A DNA stretch of 64,000 nucleotides from JANOXC01 sp031418215 (lineage in GTDB: Bacteria; Bacteroidota; Bacteroidia; AKYH767-A; OLB10). Shown piece by piece: positions 45,701 to 53,608 of the stretch (within the stretch, counting starts at the first letter, position 1; every line of letters starts with the position of its first letter). The stretch covers positions 62,001 to 126,000 of the forward strand of contig JANOXC010000103.1 in the NCBI GenBank assembly GCA_031418215.1. Reading direction: 5' to 3'. The notes beneath the pieces are model-generated. The model was not told where the DNA came from. It saw nothing but the letters and a program-made list of their open reading frames with translations, and made no database searches. The position numbers and the translations under genes are program-made.

Positions 45701-47497
45701 AATAGAATCTCCAGGACACAGAATGGAATCAGTTAATGCAGTAATAGATGCAGATGCATTATTCATTGTTACATTTACTGTAGCAGTGTCTTTGCATCCT
45801 ACAGAATCAGTGGCGATCAGCTGGAATAATCCTGTAGTATTAACAGTTACTGAATCATTTGAAGATAACGGTAAAGTATTCCACAAATAGGTTTGAAATC
45901 CGGCTGAGCCTATTAAAATGGTATTTCCTCCCTGGCAAAAAGATAACGGTCCTGACGAACTGATGCTAATATTTGGAATAGATAAGCTGACTGATAATGG
46001 CAATGAAATGGAAGAGCAGGTACCATTACCAACGGTAACTGTATAATTGCCGACTGTTGCATTGATGCTTGAAGAAGTTGCGCCGTTCGACCAAAGATAA
46101 GATGCCGCACCCGGAGGAAAGGCATTCAACGTTACAGTTGCTCCGGGACAAATTGTAGTGCCACTTGAAGCCACAATAGTTGGTGTTACAGAACTTGAAT
46201 ACACCGCAACCGTTTCACTAATAACATTTCCGCATCCGCCTGTATCAACAAAGGTGCAATTATAAGTTCCGGGAGCATTCACCCAAATGCTTTGTGTACC
46301 GGCACCATTCGACCAAGTATAACTTGTACTGGCTGCATTTGCTGTTAACTGAACACTGTCACCGGGGCAAAGTGTTAAAGGACCATTTACTGAAACAGTT
46401 GTATCAGGGTTGCTTGAACCAACATGAAAAAGTGTACCGCTGGATGCGAAGCAAATTTGGTTAGGATTGAGTACCTGAATACCATAATTACCGGTATCAG
46501 GATAAACTACATTAATACATTGTGTAGTGGCTCCTCCCGACCATAAATAATTGTAAGAATTAGGCGCACATAATGTAACTGTATCTCCGGGACAAATTGT
46601 AGCACCATTAGTTGTTGCATTTGAACCACCTGACGCTGTTATTGGAATATTAAAACTTCCACCGAAGCTATAAGCCTTTAAGAAAACAGCAGATTCAAAC
46701 ACACCATCTTTTGCATTTGCAATGCCCATTTTCAAATGGTAAACCGAACAAATATTTACAGGGATAGTAACTGAAAGCACCTTTGTAAAACCATCAAAAA
46801 TGATTGTACTTCCGGTATTGTTTGTGTACAAACTAGAATATGCCAAAGACTGGCCGGGACCACTGCATGTACCACCACCTGATGCTGCCCCGGGTGTGCC
46901 GGGGTTGATGGAATTAACAGAAACAGGCAAATTAGTTCCGGGTATCAAAGCAAAATTTTTGTTTACATAATTTCCTCCTGCCGGATTAGGACCAGTCACA
47001 AAAAAACCAAAAACATCATTAAAGTTACATACATATTCAGGATACTCTTCTGAGGCAAATACATATTCAAACTTTACGGTATCAGTCAAAGGTTGAAAAT
47101 CAAATTCCAATATTGTAACATCATTAATAGCATTGCCCGGAGTTAGTGATTGCAATTGCACATCAGGGCATTGTGTTGCATAATTTGGACCACAATTATT
47201 GCCATCATCTACCTGGTTACCTGCAGGATTAGGGATATTTAATGTATTGCCTGTAGATAAAATAATTCCTTCTGTAAAACCGATATTGGAAGTGCCGGTA
47301 AATGTGGCAAACCTTCCGGCAAATCCACTGGTGCAGCTTACATTTTGAACACTTCCGGGAAATACTCCTGAAGGGCTCAGAAACTTCGTGTTGATTACAC
47401 TTTGGGCCAAAAAAATACTCTGTGAGGTAACTACGATCTGCCCCCATCCTTTAATACTCCACAAAAGAAATAAAACAACAAGTAATCTTTTATTCAT
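42791..47497 (-). CDS. Giant surface protein: choice-of-anchor L, 14 Ig-like repeats, two PKD, CHU_C tail
   Basis: A 1568-residue exported protein. Signal peptide (LLVVLFLLWSIKGWGQ), then a choice-of-anchor L-like domain (about 30-275; motif EFDFQPLTDTVKFEYVFASEEYPEY). Residues 285-1330 hold about 14 domains of roughly 75-85 residues, each with a core such as LCPGDSVQL, YTWSNGA and ITVTNA-GC. Two PKD domains follow (FHWSFGDGDSS and FHWDFGDQSGS). The end has the CHU_C/gliding-motility domain SAFTPNGDGKNEVF ... WDRWGQQIF. This architecture suits a T9SS-dependent adhesin or filament. A TACCTTTG element is at 47537-47544. Confidence 0.93.
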   Translation of the reverse strand: MNKRLLVVLFLLWSIKGWGQIVVTSQSIFLAQSVINTKFLSPSGVFPGSVQNVSCTSGFAGRFATFTGTSNIGFTEGIILSTGNTLNIPNPAGNQVDDGNNCGPNYATQCPDVQLQSLTPGNAINDVTILEFDFQPLTDTVKFEYVFASEEYPEYVCNFNDVFGFFVTGPNPAGGNYVNKNFALIPGTNLPVSVNSINPGTPGAASGGGTCSGPGQSLAYSSLYTNNTGSTIIFDGFTKVLSVTIPVNICSVYHLKMGIANAKDGVFESAVFLKAYSFGGSFNIPITASGGSNATTNGATICPGDTVTLCAPNSYNYLWSGGATTQCINVVYPDTGNYGIQVLNPNQICFASSGTLFHVGSSNPDTTVSVNGPLTLCPGDSVQLTANAASTSYTWSNGAGTQSIWVNAPGTYNCTFVDTGGCGNVISETVAVYSSSVTPTIVASSGTTICPGATVTLNAFPPGAASYLWSNGATSSSINATVGNYTVTVGNGTCSSISLPLSVSLSIPNISISSSGPLSFCQGGNTILIGSAGFQTYLWNTLPLSSNDSVTVNTTGLFQLIATDSVGCKDTATVNVTMNNASASITALTDSILCPGDSIQLFANPAGGISYDWLNNGLPTGLTGSSIWVNAAGSYSVDVQNANTCHFTSSPVNIYMSSSSAAIVSPAADTTICIGTNISVVATGGGTYQWSTGAITAAVAANALLTNIYTVTVTATDLCKHTRQVKVTVSDPQVTISTTDPLNFCQGSNAIINASSASFASYNWSTGITGSSSITVSQTAAINLTVTDSVGCIATSNTLNTQMNIATAQITVNSDNVICPNEIISMDASPANGLQYTWSNGATSASINISQADTFTVTITNANGCIATAVPVIITQSSPAAAIIPQDPSLYFCPGATFSLTANNGLSYAWSTGATSQLININAPGLYTVTVTNSDTCSAVASLTVSQSIPVANITNIGDTTFCKGSSVTLNANTGSAWLWSNGETDSSVVITNAGMVSVTVTDLYGCSANTQVNIVVNEALAVLQAGGTFTFCTGDSIQLTETANPTHVWSNGAASPSIWVNNANIYYVVVTDVNGCKDTSDLVYTNLSIPQATISPSGNVVICQNAATVLTAYNGTANNNQGYQWSDNTTSSTNNAIGNGNYTVTVTITDSIGCKATSAAVNIITSIPVAQIVSPLADTVRLCPNQSATLQANFGSGYLWSNGSTADHITVGTEGSYAVTVADSIGCLAQSNPIYIDTLSSFAVVTVNGPIAFCQGGDVTITVVSPGTYQWSNGATSNNITVSNNGTYNVAVTNPNGCVKTSDPVVVTVHDFPLISFTVDSSSECEAFKILFRNQSTFDNGSTFHWSFGDGDSSIKMSPVHWYTVEGEYVVVLTIISPYGCTSSDSSIVQITRFPDPVAAFTTSTNIESVFGGPISFTNASINAVRFHWDFGDQSGSTEVNPLHNYREPGYYKVVLTAFNPADCEDKEHLEITVSPIYIPSAFTPNGDGKNEVFPTYYGATDISDYEFIVWDRWGQQIFISTNPTIGWNGNLSNGDPATIGVYMYQLRIADQLNKDFSFKGKFSLIR

Positions 47498-47654
47498 CAG
47501 GATTTATGAAAGGCTTAAGATAAGGGATTTGCCTCTCAAAGGTAACAAACTATTTGGTAAGATACCTCTGCAATGCCCCTGAATCAGTCAATTTCTTAAT
47601 CGAAAGGGCCAATTCCGTTGCTGATTAGTTAAAATTAACTAGTAAAAAGAAGGC

Positions 47655-48350
47655 TTAAGCACCCTTATTTCCAACAAATTCTTTCAGATAGAAAGGTTCG
47701 AAATAGGCTAAATCTTCAAATTGTTGGGTATGGAAACGACGGTTGGCTTCTGCAACCATGCCATTAGCCCTCAAAATAAATTCGTCAATAAATTCAGCAT
47801 TGATCTTTGGCGCTATTACCGCTTTTAATTTTTGAGCACCATCACCAAAAAAAATCAACTTTTTATCTTTAAAATCTATGAATGAATTATTGTCCATAAT
47901 CAGTGCATTGGTTTTGGAAATTTCCTGCAACTGAGCATTATAAATCGCTGTATAGACCTCCATCCTTCTGGCATCGATCAGCGGGCAAAACAATAAAGTG
48001 TCTTCCTCAACAGAACTCATTTGCTGATACTGCTCCTTCATACATACCGTCATTGAAAACAATGTATTGATTGCTATCAAAGGTTTATCCAATGCGTAGC
48101 ATAATCCCTTTGCAACAGCTACACCAATCCTTAAGCCTGTGTACGAACCGGGTCCTTTGCTTACACATACAGCATCCAGTTGTTTAAATGTAAAACCTGC
48201 ATCTGCAAACAAATCATCAATAAAAATGGTTAGTAGTTGTGCATGTGCACGTGATTCTATTGAATGCTTTTCAGCAACCAGCTTACCGTTTTGAGACAAT
48301 GCAACACTGCAAACGGTTGTTGCTGTTTCGATGTGTAAAATAAGGGCCAC
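47655..48350 (-). CDS. tsaB: tRNA threonylcarbamoyladenosine biosynthesis protein TsaB
   Basis: Partner of TsaD and TsaE in forming the t6A base next to the anticodon of tRNAs reading ANN codons. The N-terminal ASKHA fold shows LHIETATTVCSVALSQNGK, and the segment KGPGSYTGLRIGVAVAKGLCYAL (about residue 68) is the TsaB hallmark. Length 231 is standard. It lies two bases after the adaptor gene, at the end of the tolC-adaptor operon, although it has no functional tie to efflux. Confidence 0.94.
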   Translation of the reverse strand: MALILHIETATTVCSVALSQNGKLVAEKHSIESRAHAQLLTIFIDDLFADAGFTFKQLDAVCVSKGPGSYTGLRIGVAVAKGLCYALDKPLIAINTLFSMTVCMKEQYQQMSSVEEDTLLFCPLIDARRMEVYTAIYNAQLQEISKTNALIMDNNSFIDFKDKKLIFFGDGAQKLKAVIAPKINAEFIDEFILRANGMVAEANRRFHTQQFEDLAYFEPFYLKEFVGNKGA

Positions 48351-48352
48351 AA

Positions 48353-49723
48353 TTACTCCTTTGATTTTTCGCCTTCAAAAAGTTCACCTTTAGGAACAAC
48401 TTTTACGATGGTGCCATTTTTTAATGTTTTAGAAATAGCATTGAATGGAGCAACTACAACTTCATCACCATCTTTCATCCCCTTCATAATCTCAATATAC
48501 TTACTATCCTGAACACCCGTCTTTACCGGAACCAATTTCACCTTGTCATGGTCCATCATAAAAACACATTCAATCATTTTTTCTTTATCTGTTTCAGTGG
48601 ATTCAACATCTGCATCTTTACCGCCCTGAGAACCTTTAGCATTCTTTTCAGCTTTGGCTGTATCCCTTGTAGTAACACTTTGTATTGGTAGCGCTAGCAC
48701 TTTAAGCACTGACTTGGTTTGTATATCCACTGTTGCAGACATCCCTGGACGAAATGGACTTTCATCAAGATGATCTGCAGGCACAAGATCGATATATGAT
48801 TCCCGAAGGATTCGAATCTTGACAGTAAAGTTTGTTACTTGATCTGTTGATGTTACGCCACTCACATTTGCTGAGTTTGCAACCTCAGTTACAATTCCTT
48901 TAAATTTTCTTTCAAGATAAGCATCTATTTCAATTGTTGCAGTATCATTCAACACTACTCTTACAATATCATTTTCACTTACATCAACACTTACTTCCAT
49001 TTCATTCAGGTTTGCAATACGCAGAATTTCCGTTCCCTGTAAGCCGCTAATTCCTTGTACTCTTTCCCCTTTTTCTACATTAAGTTTTGAAATGGTTCCA
49101 TCAACAGGAGCATAAATGGAAGTTTTATTCAAGTTTTCTTTTGCTTCCTTCAATGATGCTTCAGCACTCCTTACATTATACTCAGCTGCTGCAACACTTT
49201 GGCGTGAAGCATCTACTTCTGACTTGGCTACTTCATAAGCTGAATTAATAGCTTCCCAATCAGAAGCTGATATCACACCGTCATTATAAAGTTTTTTGTT
49301 GCGATTATATGTTGCTTCTGATTTAATAAATTGTGACTGCGACTGATTTAATCGGGATTTACTGTTTTCCAAATTTGCCTTTGACCCATTTAGTGCCGCA
49401 CTAACACGGTCAAGCCCCGATAAATATATGTCAGGGTTAATCCTGCACATCAGCATTCCTTTTTTAACGAGGTCCCCTTCCTTTACGAAAAGGTCAACCA
49501 ATTCACCTGAAACATCAGCCGTAATTTTCACCTCCACTTCGGGCTGTACTTTTCCATTGGCAGAAACAGTTTCAATAATGTCCTGGCGCGAAACCTTTTC
49601 AGTACTCACTTTCAAAGCATCATTGTTTCCCAACCAGCCAACACTTTTTGCAACGGCAAGCAACACAATAATTATTGCGGTAATAATGCCAATATTTCGC
49701 CAGCGTTTATTTGTAGTTGCCAT
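48353..49723 (-). CDS. Efflux periplasmic adaptor (HlyD/MacA-type membrane fusion protein)
   Basis: N-terminal membrane anchor (IGIITAIIIVLLAVAKSVGWL), then a split biotinyl-lipoyl motif (VKITADVSGELVDLFVKEGDLVKKGMLMCRINPD and TSIYAPVDGTISKLNVEKGERV), a coiled-coil hairpin (about 115-190) and beta-barrel domains. These are the features of MacA-type adaptors that join an inner-membrane pump to TolC. A Lys/Asp-rich insertion (about 370-390) is unusual. It lies 34 bases after the tolC gene. The pump itself (MacB-like ABC or RND) is not in the window. Confidence 0.9.
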   Translation of the reverse strand: MATTNKRWRNIGIITAIIIVLLAVAKSVGWLGNNDALKVSTEKVSRQDIIETVSANGKVQPEVEVKITADVSGELVDLFVKEGDLVKKGMLMCRINPDIYLSGLDRVSAALNGSKANLENSKSRLNQSQSQFIKSEATYNRNKKLYNDGVISASDWEAINSAYEVAKSEVDASRQSVAAAEYNVRSAEASLKEAKENLNKTSIYAPVDGTISKLNVEKGERVQGISGLQGTEILRIANLNEMEVSVDVSENDIVRVVLNDTATIEIDAYLERKFKGIVTEVANSANVSGVTSTDQVTNFTVKIRILRESYIDLVPADHLDESPFRPGMSATVDIQTKSVLKVLALPIQSVTTRDTAKAEKNAKGSQGGKDADVESTETDKEKMIECVFMMDHDKVKLVPVKTGVQDSKYIEIMKGMKDGDEVVVAPFNAISKTLKNGTIVKVVPKGELFEGEKSKE

Positions 49724-49757
49724 GTTTCGAATTAACTTTTTTCAGAATATATATAAA

Positions 49758-51191
49758 TTATAAAGTAAGCGGTTTACCGGCATAAAAGTCAAGTACTTTT
49801 ACACGGAATATATAATCATACTTTGCCTGAATAAAATCAGACTCCGCTCTTGCCAGGTTATTTTTAATTGTTAAGAAATCAAGGGAGCTGATTAACCCTG
49901 CATTGTATTTCTTTTCTGTATAGTTGAACGATGCGGATAATGCATCCTTGCTTTTTTGTGCAGCAGCAAATTTCTTTTGTGCTCCAATTGCATCTGCATA
50001 TGCCTGTTGAATACTTTTATAGACAAGTTTACGTGTTAGTTCTGATCCATATTCAGCATTCTTCAGGTTAAGCTTGGCCCTGCTGATGTTGCTCCCTACC
50101 GACCAACCATTAAACAAAGGGATACTCAAACTAAATCCGACAGCCTTATTATTATTTTGATCCCATTGATCGCTGAAGGACGTTTTCTCTGTTTGAAAAG
50201 AATATAAAGGGGACAACACTGCTTCTCCTGAGGTAGTTTGGTCCCCATTAGGAAAAAGGCCCAATAATGTTGGCGTGCCAAACGGGCGTTGTGCAGCACT
50301 GGAGTATCCTGTACTCATAGAGCCAAACATGCTTAATCGTGGCGACCGGGCCCCTTTTGCAATGGCCAATCCTTTTTCAGCGCTTCTCACTTTATATATA
50401 GAACCTTTCATTTCCGGCAAAGACTGTTCTGCCATCTGAAATATTTCCTGTGATGATTGGGAGAGGATTGACACATCAGGAAAATTCGTAACCGGCTCCT
50501 CCACTTTCATGCTATCAGAAGAATCTAATTCAAGTAATTGAGCGAGACTAAGGTTTGCTATAACATATTGATTTTCGGCATTTATTACGGCAAGCTCATC
50601 GTTTGCCAATTGTGCCTCAGCATCTAAAAAATTACCTTGTGTAAGTGAACCTGCTTCTGTTAGCGCCTTTGTTCGGTCACGTTCTTTTTCCGATTGATTT
50701 AAACGATTTCTGGCAGAGCCTAATTGCTCTTTTGCATATAAAACCTGTAAAAATGCCGAAGTGACATTAATAGAAATATCGTCCTTTATCTTTTGCAGAT
50801 CGAATTTACCTGCCATATAATCAAGCTGACTTTGCCTGAGCTCGTTTTGCAATTGAAAACCATTGAAAAGCGTTAGGTTGCTGGATAGAGAAAAATTTGC
50901 TGATTGAATCTGTTCATTGGTATATCTATAAGTTGTAGGATCAACTGAACGACCGAAATTATAATTATCAGATACACTTCCATTAAGTGACGGGACCAAC
51001 TGCCACTTCTTTTGTTGCATTGAAATTTTAGCCTGTTCCATGCTGATCTCACTTTGCTTTACTGAAATATTATTTTTCAAAGCGTGCTCAACACACTGTT
51101 GTAAATTCCACGCACGCTGCCCGATGGAAAAAGCAGGGAGGCATAAAACGAATGCAATAGTTAAGAAAATTGTTTTAATAGTACTTAGCAT
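49758..51191 (-). CDS. TolC-family outer-membrane efflux protein
   Basis: Starting at ATG 51191 it has a signal peptide (IFLTIAFVLCLPAFSIGQ) and 477 residues. Two OEP repeats are visible: WNLQQCVEHALKNNISVKQSEISMEQAKISM at the front and VRSAEKGLAIAKGARSPRLSMFGSM in the middle; the C-terminal helix is FIQAKYDYIFRVKVLDFYAGKPLTL. It should form the outer-membrane trimer of the exporter. TACATTTG at 51218-51211 on the minus strand is a likely -7 box, giving a leader of about 13 bases. Confidence 0.92.
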   Translation of the reverse strand: MLSTIKTIFLTIAFVLCLPAFSIGQRAWNLQQCVEHALKNNISVKQSEISMEQAKISMQQKKWQLVPSLNGSVSDNYNFGRSVDPTTYRYTNEQIQSANFSLSSNLTLFNGFQLQNELRQSQLDYMAGKFDLQKIKDDISINVTSAFLQVLYAKEQLGSARNRLNQSEKERDRTKALTEAGSLTQGNFLDAEAQLANDELAVINAENQYVIANLSLAQLLELDSSDSMKVEEPVTNFPDVSILSQSSQEIFQMAEQSLPEMKGSIYKVRSAEKGLAIAKGARSPRLSMFGSMSTGYSSAAQRPFGTPTLLGLFPNGDQTTSGEAVLSPLYSFQTEKTSFSDQWDQNNNKAVGFSLSIPLFNGWSVGSNISRAKLNLKNAEYGSELTRKLVYKSIQQAYADAIGAQKKFAAAQKSKDALSASFNYTEKKYNAGLISSLDFLTIKNNLARAESDFIQAKYDYIFRVKVLDFYAGKPLTL

Positions 51192-51292
51192 AATTGCTTG
51201 GGAAGGCGAGCAAATGTATAAAAGAAAGGTCATTTATAGACCCTTTTTGGCAGCTTTTAAAGGTATCAGTTAAGTTCAGCTTGCAAACCATT

Positions 51293-51325
51293 AAAAAAAA
51301 ATCCCCCCGAGTACCTGGGAGGATT
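51293..51325 (-). terminator. Intrinsic terminator after the sigma/protease operon
   Basis: Read leftward, AATCCTCCC and GGGGGGATT pair (one T-G) around AGGTACTC and run into eight or more T. It lies 27 bases after the protease stop codon, before the upstream edge of the tolC operon. Confidence 0.8.
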
Positions 51326-51351
51326 ATATATAAAATTGAACCGGGTCAGGG

Positions 51352-52464
51352 TCAGTTAAAAACCTTAACCATAAAGACAAAATCTTTCAGTTTTTTAATC
51401 TGTGTTGATCTATCCAATCCCTTCAAATTTTTACTGCTTGTAAATGAGACCGAATTATTTAATTCTTGGTGTTTCAGGTAATCGATGATCCACTTCGACT
51501 GTATTGCAAATGAAGCTCCTTCTGCCCCTGCATTTCTTCCTGATATAATACCCACCAGATTTGCCTGATTATCAAACAATGGACCACCACTGTTTCCCGG
51601 GTTAACAGGTATTGAAATCTGGTAAGAAGTAGAATCACCTTCAAATCCTGAACACGAACTAACCGACCCTTCATTATATACCACTTCCTCCCTTGGATAA
51701 CCGAGTGTAAAAACCTTCTCGCCCGGATCGGCCAGTGATTTCTTCAAGACATAAGGCAAATCTCCAAATGTTTTAAAATCTGCATCACTAACTTTTAAAA
51801 TCGCCACATCCAGACTTTCATCGGTATAAACTTCCTCGGCATTCAACTGCTCGAACTTGTTATTACTTAAATATATTTTACGGGCATCCTTTATAACGTG
51901 GTAGCTCGTTAGCACATAACCGTTGCTGGACAATGCCAATCCTGAACCAATAAATCCACTGGCTATTTCAGGCTCATCATTTGATTCTTTTGCAACCTGA
52001 ATACCATTGATAATTGCTCGCTGAGAACGTTTTAACCTTTCTACCTCAAGACGTAAAGCCTGATAGGCACTTTGTTGACGTGTGCTGAAAAGGCCAGTTA
52101 ATGCGCCCGTAAGTAATGTACCCGTTACAGCAACAACAGAAACAGCAGCGGCAATCGAAACTATACGATATCTGCGATAAAACTTCCTGATGACAGAAGG
52201 CTCCTTCTCAACTACTTTAAGTGGTGCTTTAAAATCAAGAGCGGAAACTTCCATCTCCTCCTGTATCGCAATCAGTTTATTTTTTAATTCAGCACGGCCG
52301 GCAATAGTATCAAAAGCACCCATTATTAATTGATGATCTTTTACCGCCTTCAGCAACAATGGATCACTTTCCAGCCATTGCTCAAAAATCTTCAACTCTT
52401 CAACTGTAAGCTGACTGTTGCAATAACGCTCAATCAACTCATCTGTTTCCCTATTGTTCGTCAT
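51352..52464 (-). CDS. Membrane trypsin-like serine protease with anti-sigma-like N-terminus
   Basis: A 370-residue protein in three parts. Residues 1-95 are cytoplasmic and look like the N-terminal helices of FecR-type anti-sigma factors (ELIERYCNSQLTVEELKIFEQWLESDP). A membrane segment spans about 100-125 (VSIAAAVSVVAVTGTLLTGALTGLF). The periplasmic part (160-340) is a trypsin-like protease with the full triad: LTSYHVIK (His), DESLDVAILK (Asp) and NPGNSGGPL (Ser). It overlaps the ECF sigma gene by 14 bases, so the two are made together. It most likely holds the sigma factor and senses a periplasmic signal, but the fusion might instead be a DegS-like self-regulated protease. Confidence 0.85.
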   Translation of the reverse strand: MTNNRETDELIERYCNSQLTVEELKIFEQWLESDPLLLKAVKDHQLIMGAFDTIAGRAELKNKLIAIQEEMEVSALDFKAPLKVVEKEPSVIRKFYRRYRIVSIAAAVSVVAVTGTLLTGALTGLFSTRQQSAYQALRLEVERLKRSQRAIINGIQVAKESNDEPEIASGFIGSGLALSSNGYVLTSYHVIKDARKIYLSNNKFEQLNAEEVYTDESLDVAILKVSDADFKTFGDLPYVLKKSLADPGEKVFTLGYPREEVVYNEGSVSSCSGFEGDSTSYQISIPVNPGNSGGPLFDNQANLVGIISGRNAGAEGASFAIQSKWIIDYLKHQELNNSVSFTSSKNLKGLDRSTQIKKLKDFVFMVKVFN

Positions 52465-53035
52465 TTGCTATCCCTCCGAGGTTATAATAACTAAAGAAAA
52501 GTTTTTTCAATCTCTTCAAACATTTATACTTCTGGTTCTTGGCATTGTCTGTATTAGTATATCCAAACTTTTCCGTGATCTCTTCCATTGAAGACTTATT
52601 GATGTAAAAATCACGCATGATGTTATTGCAAGGTTCTCCTAAAGATGCCAACGCTAATGCAAGCGCCTGATAACGGTCTTCAGACTCCATTGCTGATTCC
52701 CAAATCTGTTCTGGAATCTCCTCTGTATCAACTATGGTTCCTTCAAACTTTTTACGAACCTTTAATTGCTTCAACCAGATATTACGGCTTACGGAATAGA
52801 GAAACGTTTTAATCTGGCAATTCAGTTCAAACTGATCATCCTGCAGCTTTTCATAAAGAACGATAACAGCATCCTGGTAAACATCTTTTGCTTCCTGCAA
52901 CGATCCCCCATTATTCATCACCATATTGGTAATCGTTGCATAATGCTGGCGATAAACCAACTTCAATGCTCGCTCATCTTTTAACCTGAGCGATGATACC
53001 AGATTATCCTCTTCTACAGGTTGCACCTGTTTCAT
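52451..53035 (-). CDS. ECF sigma factor (sigma-70 family)
   Basis: An extracytoplasmic-function sigma factor of 194 residues from ATG 53035; a TTG at 53077 is a weaker choice. Region 2 is visible as ALKLVYRQHYATITNMVMNN ... VYQDAVIVLYEKLQ and CQIKTFLYSVSRNIWLKQ. Region 4 is visible as IMRDFYINKSSMEEITEKFGYTNTDNAKNQKYKCLKRLKKLF. The TDNAKNQKYKCL ending is typical of a Bacteroidota-specific ECF group. Its control partner is probably the co-transcribed membrane protease. Confidence 0.92.
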   Translation of the reverse strand: MKQVQPVEEDNLVSSLRLKDERALKLVYRQHYATITNMVMNNGGSLQEAKDVYQDAVIVLYEKLQDDQFELNCQIKTFLYSVSRNIWLKQLKVRKKFEGTIVDTEEIPEQIWESAMESEDRYQALALALASLGEPCNNIMRDFYINKSSMEEITEKFGYTNTDNAKNQKYKCLKRLKKLFFSYYNLGGIANDEQ

Positions 53036-53247
53036 ACTGTCGTGTATTAATATCAATTGTTTGAAAAAGTAACCCAAAGAACACCAAAATTTTTAAGTGG
53101 TGGCACAAGACCAATCCAATTTGTATTTTTTATTATTGATTATCAATACATTAAACAATAATATATAATTTAGTTTTTACCAAAGGGTTACTTTTTTGCC
53201 TTGTAGGTATAAAGGTTAACAAATAACAATTAAACGTAAAACACACA

Positions 53248-53436
53248 ATGAAAAAAGTTGCAACCTTCTTCGCTATGGCTTCTGTTATAGTGGCATTATC
53301 TTCTTGCGGCAGCAAAACTGCTGAATCTACTGAAGCTACAGATTCTTCAGCAGTAGTTACTGAAACTCCAATGGAGGAAGCTCCAGCTCCAGTAGCTGAT
53401 TCTTCAGCAATGATGACTGACACAGCAGCTCACTAA
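53248..53436 (+). CDS. Small Ser/Thr/Ala-rich lipoprotein, 62 residues
   Basis: A signal peptide ends in the lipobox LSSC (residues 16-20, ALSSCGSK). The rest is an acidic, Ala/Thr/Ser/Pro-rich tail (TEATDSSAVVTETPMEEAP) with no globular pattern. Such short lipoproteins are often envelope-stress or spacer proteins; the function here is unknown. It is divergent from the ECF sigma gene and could be one of its targets, but that is speculation. Confidence 0.75.
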   Translation: MKKVATFFAMASVIVALSSCGSKTAESTEATDSSAVVTETPMEEAPAPVADSSAMMTDTAAH

Positions 53437-53461
53437 GAAATTAGTAGTTGTTAATGATTTA

Positions 53462-53495
53462 AACCGCTCCGGATCCGGGGCGGTTTTCTTTTTTA
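53462..53495 (+). terminator. Intrinsic terminator after the small lipoprotein
   Basis: AACCGCTCC and GGGGCGGTT pair (one T-G) around GGATCC, followed by TTCTTTTTT. It ends the lipoprotein transcript 25 bases after the stop codon and supports the reality of that small gene. Confidence 0.85.
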
Positions 53496-53608
53496 TACCA
53501 GGCTAAAGAGTCCAATGCTGATTTCTTTGAGACTCTTTATAAAAAATCCTTGCTAATGATAGTCAACCGGAACAAAGCACTATTCAGCCTAATGTAAAAG
53601 TGTAGACC

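Noticed and set aside
47626..47641. TAGTTAA/TTAACTA hairpin after tsaB as a terminator
   Set aside because: The stem is AT-only and no T run follows on the minus strand.
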